DNA of 7,914 bases from Spartobacteria bacterium (GCA_003136515.1 PLEU01000008.1:1-7914); one strand, 5' to 3'; numbered from the stretch's first letter, positions 1-7,392 are shown. Notes: a model not told the origin generated them from the letters alone. Translations and numbers: made by a program.

Positions 1-3000
1 CAGAAGGGGCTCGGCTTCACCATGTAGATCGCGAACAGCAGCGCCACCGCCGTCATCGTACGCTCGCCGCCTGAAAGCAACGAGATGCTCTGGAGCTTTT
101 TTCCCGGAGGCTGGGCGATGATTTCGATGCCGCTCTCCAGCGGATCATTCTCGTCCATGAGAAGAAGGTTGGCCTTCCCGCCGCCAAACAGCTGGGCAAA
201 CATTTCCTGAAAATTCAGCCGAATCTTTTCGAAGGTCTCCGAGAAGAGTTCCTTTGTTGTTTTGTTGATCCTTGAGATGGCCTCCAACAACTCAGCCTTG
301 CCGTTGATCAGATCGTTGTTCTGCTGCTCAAGGAAGTTATGCCGCTCCTCAAGTTCGTCGTACTCCTGTATGGCGTCTAGATTGACCGGTCCCATGGAAT
401 CAACGCGTTCTGTTAATTCGGCCACCGCCTGCTCGATCCTTTCCCATGGAATCTCCGCCGGTATGGGACCGACTACTGGCTCGGGCAAATCATCACGCTC
501 GACGGCGGCGAGGTTCTCCCCGTCGTTCTGTACAGCAGCGCGAAGCTCCTTCTGCCCTTGGGAGGCAACTGCCTTGAGAAGACCGTACCGGTCTGGTTCA
601 AATCCCGCGAGATCGAGCTGATATCGCCGGGAAACGTGATCCCGAATCGATTCGCACCGGAGAGTAAGTTCGGTAAGGCGCACCTCGTTCTTGGAACGGT
701 TATCTTGAAGTTCGGACAGATTCCTGCGGGCGCCTCTCAGGGCGATCTCCAGCACCTCGACTCCAGCCTGCAGTTCGGCTCGTTGGACCCCGAGTTCAAG
801 CACGTGTTTCTCGACCTCAGCACTCTCTCGCTTCCAGCCCTCAACGCTTTCGGCCAAGGCCGTTGACTCTGCTTCGAGCAAACGGATGCGTTCTTCCTGC
901 GTTGCAATGTCGCGCTGGCGGCTCGCAACCGTCTCGGCGAGTTCCTGAATGCGGGCCTCCATTGGCGCACGTTGACTGGCGAGGGAATTCTGTCTCTGGC
1001 GCTCGCTGGCCACACGGAATCGAGCCTCTGAGAGATTATTCGCAGCCTCGGCTTCGACATCGCGGAGGAGTGAGATCCGGGCGGTGGCAGCAGCGCGTTC
1101 TTCGCGGGCTGTGGAGAGGCAGCGTATGGCACTCTCAAGCTGCTCCTGACACTGGCTGATCTGATCTTCCAGCACGAGAACATGCTTCTGCAATGAGGCT
1201 ATCTCGTCATTAAGGGAACCCTGGCGATGGCGGGCATTTTCCAGTTCGCGTGTGGCGAGAAGATTATCGGCCTGGGCGGCCGCAAGCAGGCCCTGTGTGT
1301 TGCCGAGATGTTCGCGCGACTCACGGAGACGGAATGTGGTCGCCTCGAGTGTGGCAAGAGCTCCCTCGCGCATCAGCGCAAGGCGCCTAGTTGTCTCAGC
1401 CAACCCCTCGACTTCACGCTCCAGCGAGGCGATCTGGGAACGTCGGAGAAGCGTTGAATGGGAAACTTCACCAGTCGCGCCGCCGTGGGCGAGCCCATCG
1501 CGTCCAAGAAACTCCCCCGTACGGGAGGCAAAGGCAAGGGAGGGATATTGCTTTTTGAGCCGGAACGCCGTGGCGAGATCGGGAACAATTACGACACCTT
1601 CGAGAAGTCGCGCAATCAGGCCGTGAGCCGTGCCGGCGGCACGGACAACATCGGTCGCCCAGCAGAGAGCGCCCTCGGGGAGGGAGAGTGGCTGCAGGGG
1701 AGCCATCGGCATGAGATCGCCTGCCAAAACTGAGGCGCGTCCCTGGGCGGCCTCGCGAAGACTCTGAAGAGCTGCCTCAGCCATATCGGCATCGGCAAAA
1801 ACAATGGCCCGGCTTGCAGCTCCGAAAGCGGATTCAATCGCAGGAATCTCCGCGGGGGGCACCTCGATCAGAGAGGCGAGTGTGCCGATGATTCCAGCCT
1901 GAAAAAACTCGGGGCGCTCAAGACCGCGCAGGATCGCCTGAGCACCCTCCCCAAGCCCTTCTCCCTCACTTTCCAGCTGAAGCAGTATTTCCAGTCGATG
2001 CTCCCGCTCGGCAAGCTGCTTGCTTGAATTGTTCCACTCGGTCTCAGCATTCTGGCGTTCGCCTTGTGCGATGTCATGAGCCTGCTGTGCGGCAATGAGT
2101 TCCTGCTCGGCGGCATCCAGAGACTGGCGAGTTGAGGACTGCGCCGCAGCGGTCTGCACGGCACGAGCGGCTGCGGTGGTGACGGCCAAACCTGCCACTG
2201 ATACCTGTTCCTGCAGCTGGATGACCCGCTGACGCTCTGCATCGCGGCGTGCGCTGGCAGTGGAAAGCTCACCGCGCACATCGGTTAGACGATTCTCGAG
2301 TTCAAGCAGTTGGTTGGTCTGCGCTTCAACCTCCCTCTCCGCAGCCTGCCGCTCCTGTTGCGATTGCTGAAGGCGGGCACCAGCCGCTTGGAGTGATTCC
2401 TCCTCGGCTCTCAGAACATCAAGCAAGGAAGTAAGCTGGGCATCCGTCTGTTCAATGGCAGTCTCCTGCTCACGGATGCGGAGATGCATTGCATCAATAT
2501 CGGCCGTGGCGCGAATATTCATTTCGTGGAATTCGCCGCTTCGCTCCGCATTGGTTTCAATTCTATTCTCGCCTGAGAACAGTCTGTTTCGAAGCGTCTG
2601 GAGATTTCCCCTGGCGCTCTCCACTTCAGCGTCGAGGGTCGCCACCTGCTCACGTGCTCCAGCTACTTCAAGTTCTTGTTCGGCAATTTCCTGCTCATAG
2701 AGAGTTCGGGCCTCGGCACTCTGGGCCACCTTCTCCGACACCTCCCCGATGGAACGCTCCAGATCGAGATAAGTGCGGTGGGAAAGGTGGGTGTCAAGAA
2801 CGCGCAGATCCCCCATGAGCGTCTGGTAGCGACGTGCTTTCCCCGCCTGGCGCTGAAGGGAACCAATCTGGCGCTTCACTTCCTTGATGATGTCGGATAC
2901 CCGGAGAAGATTCGACTCGGTGTATTCCAGTTTGCGCAATGCCTCTTTTTTCTGCGCCTTGTATTTTGTAATGCCTGCGGCTTCTTCAAAGATTGCGCGG

Positions 3001-3470
3001 CGATCCTCGGGACGACTGTTGAGAAGCTGCGCAGTGCGCCCCTGCTCCATAATCGAGTAGGCGCTTCGTCCGATGCCGGTGTCCATGAAGAGCTGATGGA
3101 TGTCTCGCAAGCGGCAGGGAGTGCCATTGATGAGATACTCGGATTTTCCATCACGGAACACACGTCGTGTGATGCAGACCTCGTTCCACTCCACACCAAG
3201 ATCCCTTTCGCACTCGGCAAAGGTCATGGAAACCTCCGCCATGTTGTGCGGTTGCCGTCTGTCGGTACCGTTGAAAATGACATCGGCCATTTCGCCACCG
3301 CGCAGCGCCTTGGCCGACTGCTCACCAAGTACCCAGCGGATGGCATCGAGCACATTGGATTTGCCGCACCCATTTGGGCCGACAATGGCGGTCACACCCC
3401 TATGAAACCGGAGCACAGTCTTGGGGGCGAATGACTTGAAACCGACCAGTTCGAGTGATTGAAGATACAT
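1..3470 (-). CDS. smc: Chromosome segregation ATPase SMC (3' end cut by window edge)
   Basis: SMC forms the dimeric ring ATPase that, with ScpA/ScpB, organises and segregates the nucleoid. I traced the frame by hand from ATG 3470 to the window edge and met no stop; 1156 codons are visible. The N-terminus has the classic SMC opening (LELVGFKSF). Walker A is GPNGCGKS at residues 31-38, and the Q-loop Gln is near residue 143 (MEQGRTAQLL). Two long Gln/Glu/Arg/Ala-rich coiled-coil arms lie at about 170-510 and 670-1000. They flank a hinge starting with GIIGTLASLIEV at about 526 and ending with GLAHGGATGE at about 660-670. The C-terminal lobe begins at GPVNLDA near 1027, and the ABC signature LLSGGE is at 1131-1136. 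Walker B and the D-loop lie beyond position 1. By comparison with the family, about 80-100 residues are missing. No Shine-Dalgarno site precedes the start. The gene is divergent from eda. Identification is very secure. Confidence 0.97.
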   Translation of the reverse strand, partial: MYLQSLELVGFKSFAPKTVLRFHRGVTAIVGPNGCGKSNVLDAIRWVLGEQSAKALRGGEMADVIFNGTDRRQPHNMAEVSMTFAECERDLGVEWNEVCITRRVFRDGKSEYLINGTPCRLRDIHQLFMDTGIGRSAYSIMEQGRTAQLLNSRPEDRRAIFEEAAGITKYKAQKKEALRKLEYTESNLLRVSDIIKEVKRQIGSLQRQAGKARRYQTLMGDLRVLDTHLSHRTYLDLERSIGEVSEKVAQSAEARTLYEQEIAEQELEVAGAREQVATLDAEVESARGNLQTLRNRLFSGENRIETNAERSGEFHEMNIRATADIDAMHLRIREQETAIEQTDAQLTSLLDVLRAEEESLQAAGARLQQSQQERQAAEREVEAQTNQLLELENRLTDVRGELSTASARRDAERQRVIQLQEQVSVAGLAVTTAAARAVQTAAAQSSTRQSLDAAEQELIAAQQAHDIAQGERQNAETEWNNSSKQLAEREHRLEILLQLESEGEGLGEGAQAILRGLERPEFFQAGIIGTLASLIEVPPAEIPAIESAFGAASRAIVFADADMAEAALQSLREAAQGRASVLAGDLMPMAPLQPLSLPEGALCWATDVVRAAGTAHGLIARLLEGVVIVPDLATAFRLKKQYPSLAFASRTGEFLGRDGLAHGGATGEVSHSTLLRRSQIASLEREVEGLAETTRRLALMREGALATLEATTFRLRESREHLGNTQGLLAAAQADNLLATRELENARHRQGSLNDEIASLQKHVLVLEDQISQCQEQLESAIRCLSTAREERAAATARISLLRDVEAEAANNLSEARFRVASERQRQNSLASQRAPMEARIQELAETVASRQRDIATQEERIRLLEAESTALAESVEGWKRESAEVEKHVLELGVQRAELQAGVEVLEIALRGARRNLSELQDNRSKNEVRLTELTLRCESIRDHVSRRYQLDLAGFEPDRYGLLKAVASQGQKELRAAVQNDGENLAAVERDDLPEPVVGPIPAEIPWERIEQAVAELTERVDSMGPVNLDAIQEYDELEERHNFLEQQNNDLINGKAELLEAISRINKTTKELFSETFEKIRLNFQEMFAQLFGGGKANLLLMDENDPLESGIEIIAQPPGKKLQSISLLSGGERTMTAVALLFAIYMVKPSPF

Positions 3471-3564
3471 GGGATACGGGGTGAAATGGGGGGTGTCTGA
3501 TCTTAGAAAAAGCGGTCGCCTGCGCAACAGAAAAAACACAAGCAATAGTGTAATCGCAGCTCGC

Positions 3565-3584
3565 AACCACAAGATATTGTGGTT
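3565..3584. repeat. Perfect 8-bp inverted repeat, 4-nt spacer (operator or hairpin)
   Basis: The arms AACCACAA and TTGTGGTT are exact reverse complements around GATA. Two extra T residues follow on the plus strand. The element lies about 38 bp upstream of the proposed smc -35 and about 70 bp upstream of the proposed eda -35, so a shared operator is more likely than a terminator. The short T-run and weak AT-rich stem also argue against an efficient terminator. A related half-site, TTTTGTGG, follows at 3592-3599. The binding protein is unknown. Confidence 0.5.
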
Positions 3585-3652
3585 TTAGGAATTTTGTGGG
3601 GGCTGCCCCAGAGAAAGGTGGACATCCCGGGCCTGCCGTCTCAAATGCCGTC

Positions 3653-3679
3653 TTGGCTCAGCGCCTTCAAAAATATAAT
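3653..3679 (+). promoter_or_regulatory. Candidate eda promoter (TATAAT very close to the ATG)
   Basis: A consensus TATAAT lies at 3674-3679, ending 8 nt before the eda ATG at 3688. A TTGGCT at 3653-3658 could act as a -35 box, but with a short 15-bp spacer. If this -10 is used, transcription would start around 3686-3688, giving a leaderless or nearly leaderless mRNA. No Shine-Dalgarno sequence exists upstream of this ATG, which fits. The hexamer is seen directly; its use is inference. Confidence 0.4.
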
Positions 3680-3687
3680 GATAAGTC

Positions 3688-4329
3688 ATGGCGCCCTTCG
3701 ATTACATCCCCATTCTTGCCAGGCGTATCATCTCCGTCATCACCATCGACCGCGTCGAAGACGCCGAGCCGCTCGCCGCTGCGCTGCTTGAAGGGGGTCT
3801 TGATTCCCTGGAAATCACCTTCCGAACCGAGGCCGCTCCAGAAGCGATCCGCAGGATCAAGTCGGCCTTTCCTCAGATCCACTTGGGAGCCGGGACTCTT
3901 CTCACCGGAGAACAGGTTGCTCAGGCCGCCCATTCTGGCGCAACATTTGGACTTGCTCCAGGATTGAACCTTGAGATTGTTCGCGCAGCTCATGAGCGCG
4001 GACTTGGTTTCATTCCGGGGGTCATGACTCCCTCGGATGTCGAGGCGGCGCTCTCCCTCGGCTGCCTAGTTCAGAAATTTTTCCCCGCCGATGTTGCAGG
4101 AGGAACCCGCATGCTCAAAGCTCTCGCCGCCCCCTATGCCCATACCGGGGTAAGATTCATCCCGCTTGGGGGTGTCACCGCAACTTCCCTGAAGGATTTT
4201 CTTCATGCACCCTGTGTTGCCGCAGTAGGTGGTTCTTGGATTGCAGACCGGAATCTTATCAAGAATAAGGACTGGGCGGGTATTACAAGGCTCGCCAAGG
4301 AAGCCGTTTCTATTGCTGAACAAAGCTAG
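3688..4329 (+). CDS. eda: KDPG/KHG aldolase family protein (Entner-Doudoroff type)
   Basis: This 213-residue class I aldolase is predicted to cleave 2-keto-3-deoxy-6-phosphogluconate to pyruvate and glyceraldehyde-3-phosphate in the cytosol. The family TIM-barrel landmarks are all present: catalytic Glu42 in LEITFRT, GAGTLLT at 67-73, PGVMTPSD at 110-117, Schiff-base Lys130 in KFFPAD, phosphate-binding GGV at 161-163 and GGSW at 181-184. Length matches the family. An in-frame TAA at 3682-3684 rules out an upstream start, so ATG 3688 is the first possible one. The position of E. coli Eda Thr161 is Leu160 here, while Ser184 is kept (Ser183), and the usual SPG is APG (90-92). Substrate preference may therefore differ from true KDPG. 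No edd or sugar-acid kinase is adjacent. The 3' end overlaps bioF by 4 nt, tail to tail. The family call is firm; the exact substrate is not. Confidence 0.92.
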   Translation: MAPFDYIPILARRIISVITIDRVEDAEPLAAALLEGGLDSLEITFRTEAAPEAIRRIKSAFPQIHLGAGTLLTGEQVAQAAHSGATFGLAPGLNLEIVRAAHERGLGFIPGVMTPSDVEAALSLGCLVQKFFPADVAGGTRMLKALAAPYAHTGVRFIPLGGVTATSLKDFLHAPCVAAVGGSWIADRNLIKNKDWAGITRLAKEAVSIAEQS

Positions 4330-5486
4330 GAGTTCTGTAAAAGAACCCCCGCCAGCTTTCTAATTTGCTCGACATCATGGGGGGCACTTAGGGTCACCCT
4401 GAGACGCGCCGTATTGCGAGGGACGGTCGGATAGCGGATCGCGGGAACGAAAAATCCCGCATCCAAAAGACGCGCCGATTCCCGCAGGGCGTCCTCCTCA
4501 CGGCCGAGTATCAACGGCACAATGGCGCTCTGGGGTACCGGGATTTTCAATTCCGAGGCTAGCAGGCTTCGGTTTTGATCCAGGCGATTGCGGAGCACAG
4601 TCCCCTCTTTGGATTGCACAATGCGAAGTGCCGCTCTGCATGCAGCGGCAATCGCTGGCGAGGGAGCAGTTGAGAATACAAAGCTCCTAGCGCGGTTGAT
4701 CAGGAAGTCGATGAGTGTCCGTGATCCTGCTATGTAGCCGCCAGAGACACCGAGCGCTTTGCCGAAGGTACCCATCTGAATTTCGACTCTCTCTGACAGA
4801 TCCAACATTCCGGCCAATCCCTGCGCACCATGGCCGAGCACGCCAACTGCATGCGCCTCGTCGAGAAAGAGGATTCCGCCGTAGCGTTCTTTTAACTCTA
4901 CAATTTCCCGTAGCGGAGCGAGATCGCCGTCCATGCTGAAAACCGATTCCGTGATGATCATTATCCGGGCGCCGGGATGCTTTTCCCGAGCCCACTTGAG
5001 GTGGGATTCCAGCTTGCCGAGGTCGTTATGGGGATAGACGCGCATCATCGCCTGACTCGCTAGCGCTCCGTCGATCAGACAGGCATGAGAGAGCTTGTCA
5101 AGAATCACTACGTCCTGCGTGCCGACAAGTGCAGGAATCGTCCCGCTGGCTGCGGCAACTCCCGTTGAAAAAACCAGGGAGCCCCCTGTTCCCTTCGCAG
5201 CAGCAAGCTCTTCCTCCAGGGCGGCATGTACCGAGGAGGTGCCGCAGATAAGCCGCGAAGCTGTCGAACCCACGCCCCATGTGTGGGCTGCCTGCTGCAT
5301 CGCCTCCGCTAGGGCCGAATGCGAGGCTAGGCCAAGATAGTCATTGGAGGAAAAATTCAGCAACTCACGTCCTCCGATCGTGATTCGCGTTCGCTGGATG
5401 CTATCGACACACCGCATGCTCCGCTTAAGACCGCTTGCCTCGAGATTTGCGAGGGCACGGAGAAGCATTATATCCAGGGAATCCAT
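4326..5486 (-). CDS. bioF: 8-amino-7-oxononanoate synthase (BioF)
   Basis: BioF is a cytosolic PLP enzyme that condenses pimeloyl-ACP/CoA with L-alanine to give 8-amino-7-oxononanoate, the first committed step of the biotin rings. The 386-residue product has usual length and all key sites: NFSSNDYLGLA at 44-54, His134 in the KLSHACLIDGAL stretch that stacks on PLP, Asp209 and His212 in DEAHAVGVLG, and PLP-binding Lys243 in TFGKALG. The end (RVTLSAPHDVEQI) also matches. ATG 5486 puts NFSSNDYLGL at the same distance from the N-terminus as in E. coli BioF, which supports this start; an ATG six codons later is possible. No Shine-Dalgarno site is seen. No bioA, bioB or bioD is adjacent. The related alpha-oxoamine synthase Kbl is the main alternative, but motif wording favours BioF. 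It shares a CTAG stop overlap with eda. Confidence 0.92.
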   Translation of the reverse strand: MDSLDIMLLRALANLEASGLKRSMRCVDSIQRTRITIGGRELLNFSSNDYLGLASHSALAEAMQQAAHTWGVGSTASRLICGTSSVHAALEEELAAAKGTGGSLVFSTGVAAASGTIPALVGTQDVVILDKLSHACLIDGALASQAMMRVYPHNDLGKLESHLKWAREKHPGARIMIITESVFSMDGDLAPLREIVELKERYGGILFLDEAHAVGVLGHGAQGLAGMLDLSERVEIQMGTFGKALGVSGGYIAGSRTLIDFLINRARSFVFSTAPSPAIAAACRAALRIVQSKEGTVLRNRLDQNRSLLASELKIPVPQSAIVPLILGREEDALRESARLLDAGFFVPAIRYPTVPRNTARLRVTLSAPHDVEQIRKLAGVLLQNS

Positions 5487-5586
5487 AGAAAACGAACGCT
5501 AGAGGATGTCCCAAAAGTACGCGCCTGGCGAGAGGAGAGGAATTGATGGGGGAGTACGAATAAGGCGGAGGGGATCCGGAGAGCCA
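5487..5586. other. 100-bp gap between the AbrB-family gene and bioF
   Basis: Both flanking genes lie on the minus strand. I see no hairpin followed by a T-run after the membrane-protein stop, so read-through into bioF is possible. I also see no good sigma-70 promoter for bioF. On the plus strand there is a purine-rich stretch (AGAGGAGAGG, 5531-5540) before a five-codon ATG...TAA string, most likely chance. Whether bioF has its own promoter cannot be decided from the sequence. Confidence 0.4.
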
Positions 5587-6672
5587 CTAGCATGCATTTT
5601 TTTGGATCACCAACCGTGCAACCATACGTGCTAAAGCTGGCCCGATCATCAGGACAATCAAGAGGCGGGTGGTCTGCATCGCCATTACAAAAGGCATGTT
5701 AACCTTGGTGGAAGCGGCGATAATGGCAGCCGAATCAAGCCCTCCCGGCGTAGTTGCAAGATAGGCAGTCAGGGGATCAATCCCTGCAATTTTCACCAGC
5801 ACTACACCAATCCCACCGCAGAATGCCATGAGCAGGAGCACGGATAAAAAAATTTGCGGCAGGGCACGGGCCGCATGAGCAAGGATGTTGCGCGTAAAGC
5901 GTAACCCGGTATTCCAGCCGAGCAGAGCATAACTCAGGGCAAGAAACCAGGGTGGCAACTCAATGGTCAGTAAGCCTGCGATGTGTAGCACTGTTCCCAG
6001 AACTAAGGGCACAAGGAGAACACCTGCCGGAATCCCAGACTTCCTTCCCAAAACAATGCTTAGGATAATGAAGCCAAGGGTTTTGGAAAACATCCCCCAA
6101 TGGATGGGTGGAAACCAGTTGCTAGCGGTGCCGTGATATCCCGTATGGTAAAAAACTCGCGCGATGACTGCGGCGGCTATTGCGACTAGTACCACGCGAA
6201 GATATTGCATGAAGGCGACTAACCTTCCATCCGTGCCGCGAGCATCAGCCATCAGCATCATGACCGAGGCCGCTCCTGGCAGCAGGCCCCACACGGCGAT
6301 AGCATCCGGCAAAATACCTGACTTGCTGATAGCCCACCCCAGAGCACAACTGGCTGCGATGACAGAGAACATCGTTCCCAGAAAAAGAGGCCAGTGAGCG
6401 GCGAAGGTACTCACGATTTCCGAAGAGATGGCGCGGGCCACCAGACATCCGATCACAGCTTGGGACATCCGATACAGAGCTGAGGGGACACGCAGGTTTC
6501 CACCGCCTGTTTCCAGCAAAATGCCCGCGACCATCGGCCCGAGCATTAGGGCCGCAGGCAGGTGTGCGCGCTCTAGAAGGATCACCGCTAAGGCAGAGAC
6601 AATTAGCAACACCACCCATTGACCCCCTCGAGAAATCTTCAGGAACGGTTCATCCCGAAACCATGCCATCAT
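5587..6672 (-). CDS. AbrB-family integral membrane protein (duplicated domain)
   Basis: This very hydrophobic protein of about 361 residues belongs to the AbrB membrane family (Pfam AbrB, sometimes misnamed ammonia monooxygenase). Its transported substrate, if any, is not established. It shows the family's internal duplication. LPAALMLGPMVAGIL at about 39-53 matches IPAGVLLVPLVLGTV at 215-229. LLPGAASVMMLMADARGT near 131-148 matches TTPGGLDSAAIIAASTKV near 308-325, and each is followed by a Q-x-x-R helix (QYLR, QTTR). I count roughly eight to ten membrane segments. The start is ambiguous: GTG 6675, ATG 6672 and ATG 6669 follow one another. AGG at 6679-6677 is the only Shine-Dalgarno-like bases and would suit ATG 6669 best. 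It begins within a few nt of the hydrolase stop, so translational coupling is likely. It is not the DNA-binding AbrB transition-state regulator. Confidence 0.87.
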   Translation of the reverse strand: MMAWFRDEPFLKISRGGQWVVLLIVSALAVILLERAHLPAALMLGPMVAGILLETGGGNLRVPSALYRMSQAVIGCLVARAISSEIVSTFAAHWPLFLGTMFSVIAASCALGWAISKSGILPDAIAVWGLLPGAASVMMLMADARGTDGRLVAFMQYLRVVLVAIAAAVIARVFYHTGYHGTASNWFPPIHWGMFSKTLGFIILSIVLGRKSGIPAGVLLVPLVLGTVLHIAGLLTIELPPWFLALSYALLGWNTGLRFTRNILAHAARALPQIFLSVLLLMAFCGGIGVVLVKIAGIDPLTAYLATTPGGLDSAAIIAASTKVNMPFVMAMQTTRLLIVLMIGPALARMVARLVIQKNAC

Positions 6673-6677
6673 CACGC

Positions 6678-7247
6678 CTAGGCAGAGAAGCCGATCTCAG
6701 ACGCCTTCAGAAGTCTGCCGATGCGAGGCAGGATATTATCCACCGCGAACTTATGCATTTCCGCAGACATACTGCTCATGGCATCCTCGGCGAGAATCAA
6801 TGAGTACCCATGTTCCCAAGCCTGCCTTGCGGTGGACTCCACGCCTATATTTGTGGCGATTCCTCCAAGCACGACGGTCTGGACTCCCCGCCGTCTGAGC
6901 TGCAAGTCCAGTTCGGTGCCATGAAAGGCTCCCCACTGGCGCTTCGTGATGCAGATGTCTCCGGGCATTTGCAAACCGGTGGCCAGATCCATGAAATCGG
7001 TGGGCAATCCGCCAGAAGGAGGAACAAACGGCTGATCAACGGGCTGATTCAATGCATCCTTGAAATCGGGCGACCAGCCAACCTTGATAAGAAAGACGGG
7101 TGCACCTGCCCGACGAAAACGCTCGGCCAGTTCGCAGCTGACTTGGAGCACCTCAGCTCCGGAGTAGGGAGCAAGAGGTCTTCCCACGACCCCCTTTTGC
7201 AAATCAATCAAAACCAGTGCGGTGGTATTCGGGATAAGGTATTGCAT
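6678..7247 (-). CDS. Isochorismatase-family hydrolase, YecD-like
   Basis: This 189-residue protein has the isochorismatase/nicotinamidase alpha-beta fold. It resembles E. coli YecD throughout: TALVLIDLQ at 9-17, VFLIKVGWS near 51-59, KRQWGAFHGTELDLQLRRRG at 102-121 and GGIATNIGVESTARQAWE at 128-145. Asp15 and Lys102 fill two positions of the family's Asp-Lys-Cys triad. The nucleophile position in ATNxC holds Gly135, as I recall for YecD itself, so classical amidase chemistry is doubtful and the substrate is unknown. An open frame continues upstream through the tRNA to 7526, but homology begins at ATG 7247, only 11 nt beyond the tRNA 3' end, so I start it there. No Shine-Dalgarno site is seen. 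The AbrB-family gene follows within 5 nt and is probably co-translated. Confidence 0.9.
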   Translation of the reverse strand: MQYLIPNTTALVLIDLQKGVVGRPLAPYSGAEVLQVSCELAERFRRAGAPVFLIKVGWSPDFKDALNQPVDQPFVPPSGGLPTDFMDLATGLQMPGDICITKRQWGAFHGTELDLQLRRRGVQTVVLGGIATNIGVESTARQAWEHGYSLILAEDAMSSMSAEMHKFAVDNILPRIGRLLKASEIGFSA

Positions 7248-7258
7248 AATCGAGGGCG

Positions 7259-7345
7259 CGGATGGGGAGGGATTCGAACCCTCGTTACCGATAAAGGTAA
7301 ACACGCTTTCCAAGCGTGCGCGATCGACCACTCTGCCACCCATCC
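7259..7345 (-). tRNA. tRNA-Ser, anticodon GGA
   Basis: The minus strand folds into a full 87-nt class II cloverleaf. The acceptor is GGATGGG/CCCATCC. The anticodon arm is CACGC-TTGGAAA-GCGTG with anticodon GGA at 7311-7309, reading UCC and UCU. The long variable arm pairs TTACC with GGTAA, and the T arm is GAGGG-TTCGAAT-CCCTC. The discriminator base is G (7259), as expected for serine. CCA is not encoded (CGC follows). The next gene starts 11 nt downstream on the same strand. Confidence 0.97.
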
Positions 7346-7363
7346 TGAGTGCTTGAACCGTGC

Positions 7364-7392
7364 AGCGTAGGGGTGAAGGGTGGGCTGCGCAA
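7364..7392 (-). promoter_or_regulatory. Candidate promoter for tRNA-Ser
   Basis: On the minus strand TTGCGC (7392-7387) is followed by a 17-bp spacer and TACGCT (7369-7364). This would start transcription near 7357, about 12 nt before the mature tRNA 5' end, a normal distance. Both boxes are GC-rich and only partly match consensus, so support is modest. Confidence 0.35.

Larger units (their letters stand above)
3471..3687. promoter_or_regulatory. Divergent smc/eda intergenic regulatory region
   Basis: This 217-bp AT-richer gap lies between the start codons of smc (minus) and eda (plus), so it must hold promoters for both. On the minus strand a weak candidate for smc is TTGCGC (3527-3522), a 16-bp spacer and TAAGAT (3505-3500). 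On the plus strand a consensus TATAAT lies just before eda. Between them sits a perfect palindrome, and CACAA/TTGTG words recur at 3537-3541, 3568-3572, 3577-3581 and 3595-3599 (the last as TGTGG within TTTTGTGG). No RNA gene or protein gene is evident. That the region is regulatory is inferred from position; individual sites are unproven. Confidence 0.6.

Noticed and set aside
91..110. Walker A residue Cys35 (GPNGCGKS) in SMC as an unusual substitution
   Set aside because: Cys in place of Ser at this loop position occurs in SMC proteins of several phyla and does not remove the catalytic Lys or Ser. The Walker A codons themselves lie near 3357-3380.
2676..3434. 252-codon open frame on the plus strand opposite the smc head region
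   Set aside because: It lies wholly antisense to a clear SMC head domain, and its product shows no recognisable family motif. Long antisense frames are common opposite GC-rich genes.
3579..3791. 70-codon plus-strand frame overlapping the start of eda
   Set aside because: It overlaps eda in another frame, ends in a low-complexity Arg/His run and shows no motif.
4330..4350. Small hairpin GTTCT/AGAAC just after the eda stop as a terminator
   Set aside because: The stem is short, lacks a following T-run and lies inside the bioF coding end.
5546..5563. Five-codon ATG...TAA string with a purine-rich Shine-Dalgarno-like sequence on the plus strand
   Set aside because: It is too short to judge, lies between two minus-strand genes, and no promoter is visible.
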